A stretch of DNA of 64,000 nt from Saccharomyces uvarum (Eukaryota; Ascomycota; Saccharomycetes; Saccharomycetales; Saccharomycetaceae): the NCBI GenBank assembly GCA_947243795.1, contig OX365931.1, forward strand, positions 62,001 to 126,000, read 5' to 3'. Positions 9,801-18,984 of this stretch are shown in pieces. The notes beneath the pieces are model-generated. The model did no database searches. It was not told the DNA's origin and saw only the letters and a list, made by a program, of their open reading frames with translations. Each line of letters starts with the position of its first letter. The first letter of the stretch is position 1. The translations under genes were made by a program, and so were the position numbers.

Positions 9801-10161
9801 TGATTTTGTTTTTGATACTGAACAGTCTTGGCTGAATGCCGTTGAACTTCGATTTTGCAAAAAAATCCAGTTTGGAAGCATACAGAGAGTGGATGATATT
9901 GGAGATTAATTGAGGGGACTCTCTGGAGAAAAACAGGTCGTCGATACCCAATGAGTTATAAAACCAGTCTACTTCCTGCTCGATCAAATCATCCGGAATA
10001 AAACCTTGCTGGTCCAGCAAATCTATGACTTCCTCCCTTTGTAGGTCCTTCCCAGGGAAATCGAACACGTGATAGTCCGACATCGAAGATATCGACAAAG
10101 AGGCAATATCAGGGGTGTTCAATGATGTTAAAGCACTGCTATTTTTGTGATCAAACAACAT
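6880..10161 (-). CDS. GDH2: NAD-dependent glutamate dehydrogenase Gdh2
   Basis: Gdh2 oxidatively deaminates glutamate to 2-oxoglutarate and ammonia with NAD+, the main route for releasing ammonia when glutamate is the nitrogen source. The product has 1093 residues against about 1092 in S. cerevisiae, so it is full length. It is the large fungal form: a long N-terminal region, then the Glu/Leu/Phe/Val dehydrogenase core. Visible core motifs are IPEGGSKGVILL (near 620), FFGPDEGTAGFVDWATNHA (near 675), TGGPDGDLGSNE (near 757, nucleotide-binding part) and SANKGGVTSSSMEVL (near 920). The start MLFDHKNSSALTSLNTPDIA is the conserved one. Regulation by nitrogen source is known for the family. The upstream region here has a GTT-repeat leader and one GATAA. 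Confidence 0.98.
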   Translation of the reverse strand: MLFDHKNSSALTSLNTPDIASLSISSMSDYHVFDFPGKDLQREEVIDLLDQQGFIPDDLIEQEVDWFYNSLGIDDLFFSRESPQLISNIIHSLYASKLDFFAKSKFNGIQPRLFSIKNKIITNDNHAIFMESNTGVSISDSQQKNFKFANNAVGNDTLEHAKDTIENNKTQMCDSCPPYELDSEIDDLFLDEISQKNCRLVSFWAPESELKLTFVYESVFPNDDDAAGVDISSQDLLKGHIESISDKTMFKVSSNENKKLYGLLIKLVKEREGPVIKTTRSVENKEEIRLLVAYKRFTTKRYYSAVNSLFHYYKLKPSKFYLESFNVENDDIIIFSVYLNENQQFEDVLLHDVEAALRQIEREASLLYAIPNNSFHKVYQKRQFSPKEAIYAHIGAIFINHFVNRLGSDYQNLLSQITIKRNDTTLLEIVENLKRKLRNETLTQQTIINIMSKHYTIISKLYKNFAQIHYYHDNTKDMEKTVSFQRLERVEPFKNDQEFEAYLNKFIPNDSPDLLILKTLDIFNKSILKTNFFITRKVAISFRLDPSLVMSKFEYPETPFGIFFVVGNTFKGFHIRFRDIARGGIRIVCSRNQDIYDLNSKNVIDENYQLASTQQRKNKDIPEGGSKGVILLNPGLVEHDQTFVAFSQYVDAMIDILINDPLKENYVNLLPKEEILFFGPDEGTAGFVDWATNHARVRNCPWWKSFLTGKSPSLGGIPHDEYGMTSLGVRAYVNKIYETLNLTNSTVYKFQTGGPDGDLGSNEILLSSSNECYLGILDGSGVLCDPKGLDKDELLRLARERKMISEFDISRLSNNGFFVPVDAMDIMLPNGTIVANGTTFRNTFHTQIFKFVDHIDIFVPCGGRPNSITLNNLHYFVDEKTGKCKIPYIVEGANLFITQPAKNALEEHGCVLFKDASANKGGVTSSSMEVLASLALNDDDFVHKFIGDASGERSALYKAYVVEVQSRIQRNAELEFGQLWNLNQLNGTHISEISNQLSFTINKLNDDLVASEELWLNDLKLRNYLLLNKIIPKILIDVAGSDSVLESIPESYLKVLLSSYLSSTFVYQNGLDVNIGKFLEFIGGLKRETEANA

Positions 10162-10344
10162 TTATTAGTTATTGTTGTATGTTTCAACTTCTTTTTGTTT
10201 TGTATGTTCTTTTGAGGTTATACCGCACCCACAAAAGGAATTTCTTGGTAAAGGTAACTGTTTCGAGGATTCAAACCTGCTCTTATATAACAAGTAATCT
10301 GGAAAACAGTAGCAATGAACGCTTGTCAGTGTTATTGTTGATAC

Positions 10345-10381
<37 letters not shown>

Positions 10382-10719
10382 GCTGTCGTGGTAACTTGTC
10401 CGATCCAGCTATTAATGACTTGGTTTACCCCAATAGCTCCCTGTTGTGGCGCCCCGTTCGTTAGGCATTAAGTTCGGTCCTGCGGAATGGCCGCACATAG
10501 CCGCCGGAAGGGGTAACCGTTTGCAGCGGGCGGAGTTGGATTTCCGAGGATAAATAAATAAATAGATGAGATTAGATTAGATATAGTTCTGTTTGTTTGT
10601 ATATGTATCTATGGTTACAGTGCTATAGTCGTTACTTGCGTAGATGGAAGGCGCCAGAATATGGCCAGCAGTACTCTGTCCTTCTAGCTTGCCGTGTGCC
10701 TTTGTTAGTGTCCCTAGCA
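10162..10719. promoter_or_regulatory. GDH2 promoter and PRR2 3' region
   Basis: This 558 bp region holds the GDH2 promoter (reading leftward). It contains a GTT trinucleotide repeat (10345-10382), a GC-rich block around 10440-10545 including GCCGCCGGAAGGGG, and a GATAA at 10549-10553 that could be a GATA-factor site. Functional assignment of these sites is inference. Confidence 0.45.
10345..10382 (+). repeat. (TGT)n / (ACA)n trinucleotide repeat in the GDH2 5' region
   Basis: About 12 perfect TGT units lie some 180 bp upstream of the GDH2 ATG. On the GDH2 sense strand this is an ACA repeat in the promoter or leader. Such repeats vary in length between strains. Confidence 0.9.
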
Positions 10720-12810
10720 TCATGTGCGTTCATGCATCCCGCCGATATGGGCGTATCGTTGGTCGATGTTTGTATGGATGTGGTTTTCTTTGTTTATGAT
10801 TCGAGGTGACGCATCTTTCGGGGCCTCTGCACCCACTACTTGGCACATTTCTATTTCTTTGATCCAGTCATCTTGCAGGATTTCGTTTACAGTAATTCTT
10901 CTGAAGGGCGAAATTTCCAGTATCCGCCTCATTATGTTGTGGCTCTCTTCAGGCAGTCTGTGTAGAAGGAAATTGGGGCCCATATCAATGACTCCTCCTT
11001 CGTAACCATCATCACATTGATTGCTGTCACCGGTGGCTGGTTTTGTCACTAGGTCTTTGAAAGATGCCACCCCTCTTCCGGAACAAAATGTTCTGAATTG
11101 GACATCTTTCACTTTGGGATACTTCCAAGGAAATCTCCTGGCGATCATGCAGAAAAAAATTATCCCGATAGCCCAAACGTCTAGTGCTCTTGGATCGTAC
11201 TTTTCGAAATAAAAAACCTCAGGTGACAAGTATGGGTCACTACCGACAATGCCGTTCGCCTCGATGAGTTGAGAAGATAGTGGATATTGGAAGACAGTAG
11301 AGGCACCAAAATCGATTAATTTCAAAATCCCCCTTTGTGTCACAACACAATTATCTAGTTTCAAGTCACGATGAGAAAGGCCGATGTCGTGCAGATATTT
11401 TACACCATTGATCAGTTGTTTAAACAGGCAGCATATTTCGTCATACTGCATTTTCTCACTCATAACCAAAGCAAATAAATCGTATTCACAGTATTCCAAG
11501 ATTTGGAAGATTTTACCATTTTCGTACAGTATTTCTAATGTTTCGCAAATATTCGGATTTTTCAAAGTGGAAGCTATGCAAAATTCAGAGATTATCTTTT
11601 TGATGTACTTCCTTTCAGATTCTCTTTTGTTCTTGGAACGATACTCCTTTAGTGCGAAAACTTTGTTATCCAGGACCCTCTGGACAAGTTTTACTTGGCC
11701 GCCCGAACCTTCACCAAGAACAACGTTTAGATCTTTGTATTTCTTAGATACCAAATCGGTGGATGCGTCAATGTTGCTGTATAAAGTTTGTATGATTTGG
11801 TCTTTATCATTATCTTCATCCTCACTCATGGCAGATAATGATTCAGATGAAACACATGAAGAAGTAGTTTCATTTAAAGATGACGCAATGGCATAGTCAT
11901 CTGCAGTTGTGTTCGTGTGATCATAGGAGTCTTTACTGTGGCTATTCAAAGATGTTCTTTTGAAAAGCCTTTTTATGTTTGATAATGAGGTAGTATATGA
12001 CGACTTCCTCGAGTGTGTCGTGCTACCGGTATTTTCGATGTGTTTAGTATTTATGTGAATGGCTTCTGAATATGTGTCCTCCGGACAATTTGTGGAAAGA
12101 GAAGAGATCGAACCCTCTAGCGAATAAATACGAGTGGTGAACATCCCATCCGGGCCATGAACCTCATATTCACGTTCCGCGGAAGTGGAGGCAATATCGT
12201 GGCATATTATTGTGTCTGAAGTTAATGGGAGATTACGGCCTTGATCGACGAAAGAATGGTTGCCAATATTACTATCAATAGTGTGGTTTTTTTTGGCGCT
12301 ATTGTCGTTTTTCTTAGAGGCAAAAAAGATAAACCTGCCATAACTTTTGGAGAAACCTAGGGAATTCGAGAAAGACGATGCAAAGTCAGTGGAATTTTTC
12401 CTCAGTTTACCCGTGTGGACAATGAATCGTGCCTCAACCTGACTCACAATGGGGGAGGAAATGATATTCGAGTCGATTTTGGAAATATTCTCGGGCATCT
12501 CCGTGTCAATTTTCTCCAGCCAAGAGGTTGTCAGTTTTTGCAAATCTGTGCCTTCATCGTCCCCAGAAGATTCCGTGGAATTTATCTTTAACATACTCCT
12601 GGTGGGCAAGGAAGATAAAACGGAATCGTATGATTCATTTGATGGGGGTAATACTGCACTTATCTCGGCTGGTATGTTAACATCAATACTGGTAGGATCG
12701 CTCAATAGGGCAGAAGGAGTCCAGTTCTCAGAAAAGGCGTGCTCTGTAGTCAAAGATGCCGTCGTCTTGTTGTTTCTCTGATTATATCGTAGCAGCTTAG
12801 AAAACGACAT
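10720..12810 (-). CDS. PRR2: Serine/threonine protein kinase Prr2
   Basis: Prr2 belongs to the fungal Npr1/Hal5-like kinases. In S. cerevisiae it is described as a regulator of pheromone signalling, with Npr1 as its close relative. The product has 696 residues. A long Ser/Thr-rich N-terminal half (1-355) precedes the kinase domain. Kinase motifs: glycine loop LGEGSGGQVKLV near 363, ALKEYRSK with the ATP-binding Lys, catalytic HRDLKLDNC near 478, DFGAS near 499, and SDPYLSPEV in the activation segment. All catalytic residues are present, so the kinase should be active. The C-terminal 40 residues after WIKEIE are diverged. The identification rests on kinase type, length and gene order. Confidence 0.92.
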   Translation of the reverse strand: MSFSKLLRYNQRNNKTTASLTTEHAFSENWTPSALLSDPTSIDVNIPAEISAVLPPSNESYDSVLSSLPTRSMLKINSTESSGDDEGTDLQKLTTSWLEKIDTEMPENISKIDSNIISSPIVSQVEARFIVHTGKLRKNSTDFASSFSNSLGFSKSYGRFIFFASKKNDNSAKKNHTIDSNIGNHSFVDQGRNLPLTSDTIICHDIASTSAEREYEVHGPDGMFTTRIYSLEGSISSLSTNCPEDTYSEAIHINTKHIENTGSTTHSRKSSYTTSLSNIKRLFKRTSLNSHSKDSYDHTNTTADDYAIASSLNETTSSCVSSESLSAMSEDEDNDKDQIIQTLYSNIDASTDLVSKKYKDLNVVLGEGSGGQVKLVQRVLDNKVFALKEYRSKNKRESERKYIKKIISEFCIASTLKNPNICETLEILYENGKIFQILEYCEYDLFALVMSEKMQYDEICCLFKQLINGVKYLHDIGLSHRDLKLDNCVVTQRGILKLIDFGASTVFQYPLSSQLIEANGIVGSDPYLSPEVFYFEKYDPRALDVWAIGIIFFCMIARRFPWKYPKVKDVQFRTFCSGRGVASFKDLVTKPATGDSNQCDDGYEGGVIDMGPNFLLHRLPEESHNIMRRILEISPFRRITVNEILQDDWIKEIEMCQVVGAEAPKDASPRIINKENHIHTNIDQRYAHIGGMHERT

Positions 12811-13541
12811 TGGTCTGGAAACTATCTGTGTTTAGCGTGTGTTATAGTAAACCTTTTGATCAGTTAATTATTCTTTTTAAAAAAACCCAGAAGGCAACGA
12901 AAGTATTCAGATCAACTATAAACAAAAAATATAATGAATGTTTTCGGAAACAATTATGTACCGTGATTATCGTTTTTCTTCTAGTTTTTTCACTTTTCCA
13001 TATTGTGACCCCAATCGAGGATGATAAGGGGATGGATTACCGGTAAGAGAAACGGTTTGTAAGTAAAACAAAAAAAGCGAATATGTGTTATTGAGCAAAA
13101 GAGCAGCCGTTGGAGAGTCGATTCAAAAGCCCAGTTCCTTCCTTGCCTTCCCTATAACTTAAAAATCCCCAAAATTACATTAGCAATAGGACATACAATA
13201 ATAGTGGTAACCTATTGGGCAGTGGCCTTAGGTACGTCATCCCCAAACGTCATTGCGGGGCTAGCGTCTAAGGGGAATTAGTTGGCCCGCCACATCCGGC
13301 GCGGAAAACCATCTCCGGTTTCCAGAAATAGGAGCCGATAGTCGTCGTACATGACACACTAGTGACGATAAGCGTAATGATGCGGCGCTACCATCGGCTT
13401 TTAAAAATTCTGTGCGCCAGGTAACCCCTGCATGTTTATCATTTTTTTCTTTACACAGTGAACATGTCTTCCTTCGGTGATGGTTAATCTTGGTGTTTCC
13501 TTTTTTATTTAAGTTACAGAGTGTATAATTGAAGGTCTTGT
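12811..13541. promoter_or_regulatory. PRR2 promoter / NOP6 3' region with a GC-rich block
   Basis: This 731 bp region has no intact gene. The part from about 13230 to 13430 is much richer in G+C than its surroundings. It contains two ACGTCA cores (TACGTCATC near 13232 and AACGTCATT near 13247), an AAGGGGAA STRE-like site near 13271 and GGCCCGCCACATCCGGCGCGG near 13283. ACGTCA cores resemble ATF/CREB sites (Sko1, Aca1). It probably acts as an upstream control region for PRR2, but no factor can be assigned from sequence alone. Confidence 0.4.
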
Positions 13542-14222
13542 TTATTTGAGCAACCTAGCTCTGTCGGGATGAATTCCTGCAGGAACAGGTTTATCAGAAC
13601 CGGTTGTGGCCGTGGGAGTAGCTGCAGCAGCGGTTTTATCCTTTTTCTTCTGGTTGTCATCGGTGATCATCTTAGTCAACCTTTCCTTACGTTCTTCGTC
13701 TAATTTGATATTCTTGTTCTTTAATTTCTCCAAACGATCTTCACTGTTACCACCCCCACCAACAGTTAGCTCCACGTTGATTTTCTTTTCCTTCAGCAAA
13801 GTTCCGTGCTGCAACAAGGCAATGTCCATACGTCTTTGAATGCCGCTGCGATCTTTATCCGCGTCAAATTCCAAGAAAGCAATACCTTTGTCTGCTCTGA
13901 GACGAATCTGGTCCGGTGAGCTGTTTTTGAAGTGGCTTTGTAATTCAGCAGCGGTGATATCCCTTGGTAAGCTACCGACAAAAACAATGAATCTGTTGCC
14001 CTTCTTCCCGTCTTTGCCCTTACCACCCCGGCCTCTACGTGTCTTTCTCTTTTTCTTCACGGGTTCTTCTCCGTCATTTGCGACTTCACTATTAGGTCTT
14101 TTTTCCTCTTGCACTTGCTCTTGCTTTACCTCTTTTTCCTGGTCTTTTTCCTCTTTACTTTTTCTGAACTGCTGAGCCTTGAGCTGCTTCTTGGTCAGTT
14201 TCTTGTCTTCCTCGGACCCCAT
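13542..14222 (-). CDS. NOP6: Nop6, RNA-binding protein of 40S ribosome biogenesis
   Basis: Nop6 is a nucleolar RRM protein that joins early 90S/pre-40S particles. The 226-residue product has a Lys/Glu-rich coiled-coil-like N-terminus (MGSEEDKKLTKKQLKAQQF), a basic KKKRKTRRGRGGKGK segment at about 54-70, and one RRM at about 77-153 (RFIVFVGSLPRDITAAEL, ADKGIAFLEFD). A charged tail follows and ends AGIHPDRARLLK, a conserved ending. The length is essentially that of the S. cerevisiae protein. The divergent promoter shared with SHR3 carries PAC-like and RRPE-like motifs, as expected for a ribosome-biogenesis gene. Confidence 0.96.
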   Translation of the reverse strand: MGSEEDKKLTKKQLKAQQFRKSKEEKDQEKEVKQEQVQEEKRPNSEVANDGEEPVKKKRKTRRGRGGKGKDGKKGNRFIVFVGSLPRDITAAELQSHFKNSSPDQIRLRADKGIAFLEFDADKDRSGIQRRMDIALLQHGTLLKEKKINVELTVGGGGNSEDRLEKLKNKNIKLDEERKERLTKMITDDNQKKKDKTAAAATPTATTGSDKPVPAGIHPDRARLLK

Positions 14223-14702
14223 TTTTGCTGTAGTTTTTTTTCGACCACCGTATTATCTATAATAACCACTACTGATTTCTCTCATCTTCTTCAGAAAACC
14301 TTTCAAGCTCATCGAGTAGAAAAAAAAGAACCTTGAAAATTTGCTGGAATGCCGGGTAAAGAGACGCCGCGTAAAGGTTCACACACGGCTGATGTTGAAT
14401 TCATAGCACTATGGCTCCCAATATCGCGTTTCGATTTGGTTGTTCCATTCACAATCGGTCAGCCATTTTTATGTTACAATGGTTTCTCCCCACAATCTCT
14501 TCGATGACTCTTCCCCTCTCTATCTTGTGTGTCCTGGCAAAACTATGCACGATAAACACTTTTTTCGGGTTTGTGAAAGCCTTGAAAAAATATAAAAAAA
14601 ATGAAGAACTGATGAAAAGACAGATAAAACGACTCTGAAAAAAAGATGTGAGTTCGTTCGGATAGAAATCAAAGCAACCTCGCAATACGATAAGCCTCAG
14701 AC
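14223..14702. promoter_or_regulatory. Divergent NOP6/SHR3 promoter with PAC and RRPE motifs
   Basis: A PAC-like element GCTCATCGA is at 14307-14315 and an RRPE-like element TGAAAATTT at 14334-14342. They lie about 85-120 bp upstream of the NOP6 ATG. This pairing and spacing is typical of ribosome-biogenesis promoters, bound by Dot6/Tod6 and Stb3 in S. cerevisiae. The SHR3 side is AT-rich without a site I can name. Confidence 0.6.
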
Positions 14703-15329
14703 ATGTTTTCATATTCAGATCTCTGTTCCATCGGTTCGGCCATGATCTTATCGGCCACCACCTTTCTAATGGGTGTTTTCTTCAGTAACCAGCCTTACGA
14801 TTACCACCTATTATTCAATGCTAACGCCACTCAAGAACATTTTGATCTAGCTTTGAAACATTATCAAATCTTGCATGACACTCCATTGCCAGTCGTTGTT
14901 GCTCTGTGTGTCATTGCACTAATCGGTTTGATTGGTGGTACAATCAAAATCTACAAGCCAAACCCAGAATTGCAGATGTTTGAATATTGTTCTTTAGGTT
15001 TATACGTGCTGGCTATTTGTGTCTTTATTACTAATGTCAAGACAGGTCTTGACTGTACTATAAGTCATAAATGGGGGGAAGTTACCGAAAATCAAGGGCT
15101 GGCCGTCATTGCTTCTTCCAACATTATCCTATTGCTCATGTTGTCCGGTGTTATCATTTTACAAATTGGTCTATGGTATAGTAACTGGGATTTGCAAAAA
15201 AGATTAAAGCAATTTTATGCTGAAGAACAACAAGAAGCTGCTAGTGCTGGCAAATCTGAAAAAGCTGAAAAAGTGAAGAAGAATGATAAATCTAAGGGTG
15301 TTCCAAAGAAGAATAACGCCAAGAAATAG
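14703..15329 (+). CDS. SHR3: Shr3, ER packaging chaperone for amino-acid permeases
   Basis: Shr3 is an ER membrane chaperone that helps amino-acid permeases fold and enter COPII vesicles. The 208-residue product has four hydrophobic segments (about 10-28, 59-80, 95-115, 136-158) and a charged cytosolic tail rich in Lys and Glu, the region that contacts COPII coat subunits. The central part ([25 protein letters not shown], split here as [16 protein letters not shown] and EYCSLGLYV) is nearly identical to the S. cerevisiae protein, while the tail is diverged. Its clients in this family are APC-type permeases. The COPII coat gene SEC31 lies further along in this window. Confidence 0.97.
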   Translation: MFSYSDLCSIGSAMILSATTFLMGVFFSNQPYDYHLLFNANATQEHFDLALKHYQILHDTPLPVVVALCVIALIGLIGGTIKIYKPNPELQMFEYCSLGLYVLAICVFITNVKTGLDCTISHKWGEVTENQGLAVIASSNIILLLMLSGVIILQIGLWYSNWDLQKRLKQFYAEEQQEAASAGKSEKAEKVKKNDKSKGVPKKNNAKK

Positions 15330-15564
15330 ACCTTCAGCCGTCTCTTTATATTTTTTTCTCTCTTTTTCTCTTTTTCTTTGACAAAAAGAAAACTATATGT
15401 ACATGTTTGTATTAGTTAGATATATATTTAAATGAAATATTTTTAAAAAAAATTCTATCTTCTTACGCAGTAACCTTATAAACTTCCTCTGGGGATAAAT
15501 CAACAAGTACCAGCCCTGCGTTGTACGTTTCATTTTTTCAGTTTTCAATTGTCACTCCTTTCTC

Positions 15565-16689
15565 TTAAATAATCTCTCTTAGAAAACTATCCGTTTGTTC
15601 AATATTTGGCCGAGTAATAGTGGACGCATTGGAACTTGTTTCCTCAATCGATGACCCTGTAGAATCATTAAATGATGAGAGGTAGGAGAAACTTCTACTT
15701 TCATGATCATCCGTACCATAATAAGGATGTGCTGCGTATACGCTTCCTAAGTAATCGCTTCTTCGTGTTTTTCTACCATCCCCAAACAAATCTCGTGTAC
15801 CTCCACTAGTGGCTTTTGCTTTGAAATCAAATTCATTTCGAAACGGATTTAATATTGGTTCTCCCTTTATTACCTCATCGTAGCCTACCCTTTTGCCAAT
15901 ATCATGACTAAATCCATTTTTGCTACGAGTTTTTACGTTTCTCTTATTTCTGATAATTACGACCCCGATAAAAATTACTACTACAACTCCAATGATAATT
16001 CCAACTGTAGAGCCAACTATGACTCCCGTATTCTTATTATCCTTTTCTGAAGTGTTCTGGGTATCCAGCGCCCCGGGCAACAATTTGCGGTAAAGCTTAG
16101 CATCTCCAGTGATGGTATTATATGGAATAGTAAAAGTTAGCGGGGTATTTGTCTCTTTAAGCTCTGTTGTTTGGGGGAAGTGTGTGCTAAAGCTTGTTGT
16201 TGATTCCGTGATTTCATACTCTTGTTCATAGACGACATAAATAGAATTTTTACTGGTAAACATGCTGTATGATTCAGATGTCGTAATAGTTGATGCAAAT
16301 ACTGTGGATGACGGTGTTGTTAGTTCGGTTGTCGATGGCTGTATGGTTGGCGTTGGCGTTAAAGGTAAAGTTTTTGGTGCACTTGTCAAATATTCATCAA
16401 TAGTAATATTACTCTTTATGGATGAAGATGCATTTGCTGTTAACGATCTTGGACTTGACGTATAATTATGCGAAGAAGGTGCACAGGATTCAGCGAATGG
16501 CAGGTCGTGACATGAATCTGTCAGACTATTACGATATTTCGTTGTAATTGTGCTTTCAGTCTCGATGGACCACGTAATTGTCGACTCCTGTGTCGCTAGA
16601 GGTGAACTCGAACAGCTTTCTGTAGTAGCAGCCTTACTTGTGGGTTGGTGTTTGTTTCTAAATTGCGAAGAGGTTACATTTAGTAACAT
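15565..16689 (-). CDS. Single-pass Ser/Thr-rich membrane protein (YDL211C counterpart)
   Basis: A 374-residue protein of unknown function, matching YDL211C of S. cerevisiae, a relative of Tda7, by position, length and architecture. Residues 1-200 are very rich in Ser and Thr (TTPSSTVFASTITTSES), as in heavily O-mannosylated wall or surface segments. One strong transmembrane helix lies at about 224-247 (GVIVGSTVGIIIGVVVVIF) and is followed by basic residues (RNKRNVKTR), so the C-terminus should face the cytosol. The cytosolic tail contains RVGYDEVIKGEPILNPFRNEFDF, a segment I expect to be conserved. No cleavable signal peptide is obvious. The gene is convergent with SHR3. Confidence 0.85.
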   Translation of the reverse strand: MLLNVTSSQFRNKHQPTSKAATTESCSSSPLATQESTITWSIETESTITTKYRNSLTDSCHDLPFAESCAPSSHNYTSSPRSLTANASSSIKSNITIDEYLTSAPKTLPLTPTPTIQPSTTELTTPSSTVFASTITTSESYSMFTSKNSIYVVYEQEYEITESTTSFSTHFPQTTELKETNTPLTFTIPYNTITGDAKLYRKLLPGALDTQNTSEKDNKNTGVIVGSTVGIIIGVVVVIFIGVVIIRNKRNVKTRSKNGFSHDIGKRVGYDEVIKGEPILNPFRNEFDFKAKATSGGTRDLFGDGRKTRRSDYLGSVYAAHPYYGTDDHESRSFSYLSSFNDSTGSSIEETSSNASTITRPNIEQTDSFLREII

Positions 16690-17519
16690 GACACAGTGGT
16701 GGAAAACAAATGAACTTCAAATTTAATATGCAATCTCGTTGCACTTGTGAGGAGTTTAGGTTTTTTTGAACTATCTTTATAGTTAACAATCAACAAATAG
16801 TTATTGCACATTCCAGTTGTTTATTTACATTTTTATAAAATTTTTCTGACGCGAATTTTTCATTCTTTTTCATTTGGTAATAAGGGCTGGACACTTTTTT
16901 TTAGCAGTTACTGAATAATAAGGGCAAATACACCTTTCCCGTAGAAATAAAAATGAAGAGTATGGTATTTTGAAGAATACACGCTTTACTATCTAATATC
17001 TGCTTAATAAATTTAGCTACAAATGTGCAGGTCCTCTTGAATACATTGACTAAGTAGAGCTGCTAAAACGAGTCTTTAATGCTTACATATGCACCTTGAC
17101 CATTAGGTTATCTTTCTCACAAGCTACACTTGAGTGTGACGATTTTTCTGTCGTAAGTAAACTAAATGATGTACGGATAGCATATATACGTGGTGACTAT
17201 TGTGTTTACTTGAATATTCCGTAGTTTTATTTGGTTGCAGATCTTGCTTGGTTGAAAACTCTGATCATTTGTCGAACATTTCTTTCCTGCTTACCAAAAA
17301 GTGATGAAGGTAGCAAAGACTCATATGCTTGTTTTTAATCATTTTAATCAAACAGGCGACTAAGAGAAAATCAATTTTACATATGTGTTTACTCCTGAAT
17401 CTCTTTATGCTGATTGTTTCTCTACATAGCTTACTGTGGTTTCAGTTGATAGTTTATTAGCAGGAATGGAGTAAACTGCGTTCAGACTAATGTTCGGAGT
17501 TGACTTCCTAGATTGTGCC

Positions 17520-17633
17520 TTAGGCAGACATTGCAGCAGCTGTTCTATTGTCATCAGCAAGCCTCTGACGTTTCATGATGGTCAGGATCTGCCAAACCAA
17601 ACAAGAGATCACAAAAAATATTTTCCGTCGCAG
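17520..17633 (-). pseudogene. Possible C-terminal relic of an unidentified protein
   Basis: A 37-codon open stretch on the minus strand has no start codon at its head. It reads as a hydrophobic, membrane-like segment (IFFVISCLVWQIL) followed by the basic KRQRLADDNR and an Ala-rich end. The local G+C is above the neighbourhood, as expected for old coding sequence. Layout (last membrane helix, charged residues, short tail) is that of a transporter C-terminus. I do not recognise the family. A chance open frame is possible at this length. Confidence 0.25.
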
Positions 17634-18040
17634 TCATATTTTTGGCAATAACGTTTATAACATTCTTGTTGTACTACCATAAGAAAGCTTTTTTCATAGC
17701 ACTGGGGCGTAGAGCTGGCAAATGTAGCTCAAATTGACGTTATTTTAAAGAATTCCGTACTATGACACAGTCCGAAATATCAACAATTTTCAAACATCGA
17801 GAAATATGACAGAAATCGGCTGTAGTATAACCTTACCTTGTTTTGCTTGTTTGAGTACAAATAAGGGCCTTTGAAAATTACAGATTAGTTTCAATACCGT
17901 TCAAAGAGTTTTTTTTTAAGTTAAGTTACGTACTTGTCTGTTTTTATAATTATTTACTGCTACTAATTCTCAAGATTAATATCTAAAAAAAAAACCTTCG
18001 CTGCGACCTGAGGTTTTGAGGGCTTGTGCTAACCAACGTC

Positions 18041-18392
18041 TTACATATTATCAAGCATTTCTTCACTAGCAAACTCAATTGACATCAAGGCAGTGCCATC
18101 TTGATACATCCATGAACTACAACGATAATATGCTCCATTCAGATAAACAAATGATCTGCTAAAGCGATTGGGCCAAGTGCTTTGTAAGAAGGGTTGCTTT
18201 TCAAAAAAATATCACGCCGCATAGGGGAGAGATAAAGGCGGCGGCAATTTTCAATGGTAACTCTTTTACTACGTGTGAAGTGCGAAAGGGTGCAAATCTT
18301 TGGCCTAACATTAGAATACCGTGTGGCCTGTAATTTTGCCCCACCGAACAAATTTTTGCATGTTTCTTTATCTGCTCAGTTTCTCTGATCAA
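18041..18392 (-). pseudogene. Possible relic of an unidentified protein
   Basis: Adjacent open stretches on the minus strand fall in more than one frame and together look protein-like. The downstream part includes VYLNGAYYRCSSWMYQDG and ends at 18041. The upstream part includes AAAFISPLCGVIFF. The pattern suits a decayed gene, possibly a different one from the relic at 17520. I recognise neither family nor function and do not attempt a reconstruction. A chance arrangement cannot be excluded. Confidence 0.25.
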
Positions 18393-18984
18393 ATGTCACA
18401 CTTCCTGCAGTCGTTTAGACTCAATACATAAGTTTATGTAGCTACCTGACCATGTATATCTTTTTTTTTCTTTGACATTCTTGAGTTTGGATTCCTTTGT
18501 TGTAAGACATAAAAAAAAATTCCATCTATGTGGATGTCTTCACGATACACAGATAAGTGTTTTTATTCATTTCCTGTCTATTAAGCATCTTTATCTTATC
18601 TGAATAGCATCAAAAAAGAAATAACGTGAAAAATATTGATTACAGCGCTATGAACAAGAAAGTTGACAATAATACGCCGGTAAAAAATCTCCCATGCAGT
18701 TGTCAGATTGTGTATCCTGATAGAATCTAATGTTTCCCATAGTTTGCTTTGTGTACAGCAGTACTGTAGTGATTATAGTAAGAGTGTACACCTAGTGGAA
18801 AGTTAGAGATATGATAGCGGTTCAAATATATTCAAAAACGTCTGGCTTGTGATGTATCTCTAGTAGTCATTTTCAGTAAATTTAGCACAAACCACAACAA
18901 TGAGGGCTCCCGAAAAGGATTAAAACATGCAATTCATCACTGAAGGCTTTCGCAACATTATTTAGTTGCCTAGAAGTTCAGAGG

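Larger units (their letters stand above)
16690..18984. other. Long gap upstream of YDL211C with possible gene relics
   Basis: This 2.3 kb stretch lacks an intact gene. The first ~800 bp is AT-rich promoter-like sequence. Two minus-strand stretches between about 17520 and 18392 read like fragments of protein, with better base composition than their surroundings. They are listed separately. I recognise no tRNA, snoRNA or repeat here. Confidence 0.5.

Noticed and set aside
10122-10394. 90-codon plus-strand open frame at the GDH2 start
   Set aside because: Its poly-Leu end is just the TGT repeat read in another frame.
16690-18984. Additional LTRs (Ty3 sigma, Ty4 tau, Ty5 omega) in the long gap
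   Set aside because: I searched by eye for their terminal motifs and conserved blocks and found no convincing match.
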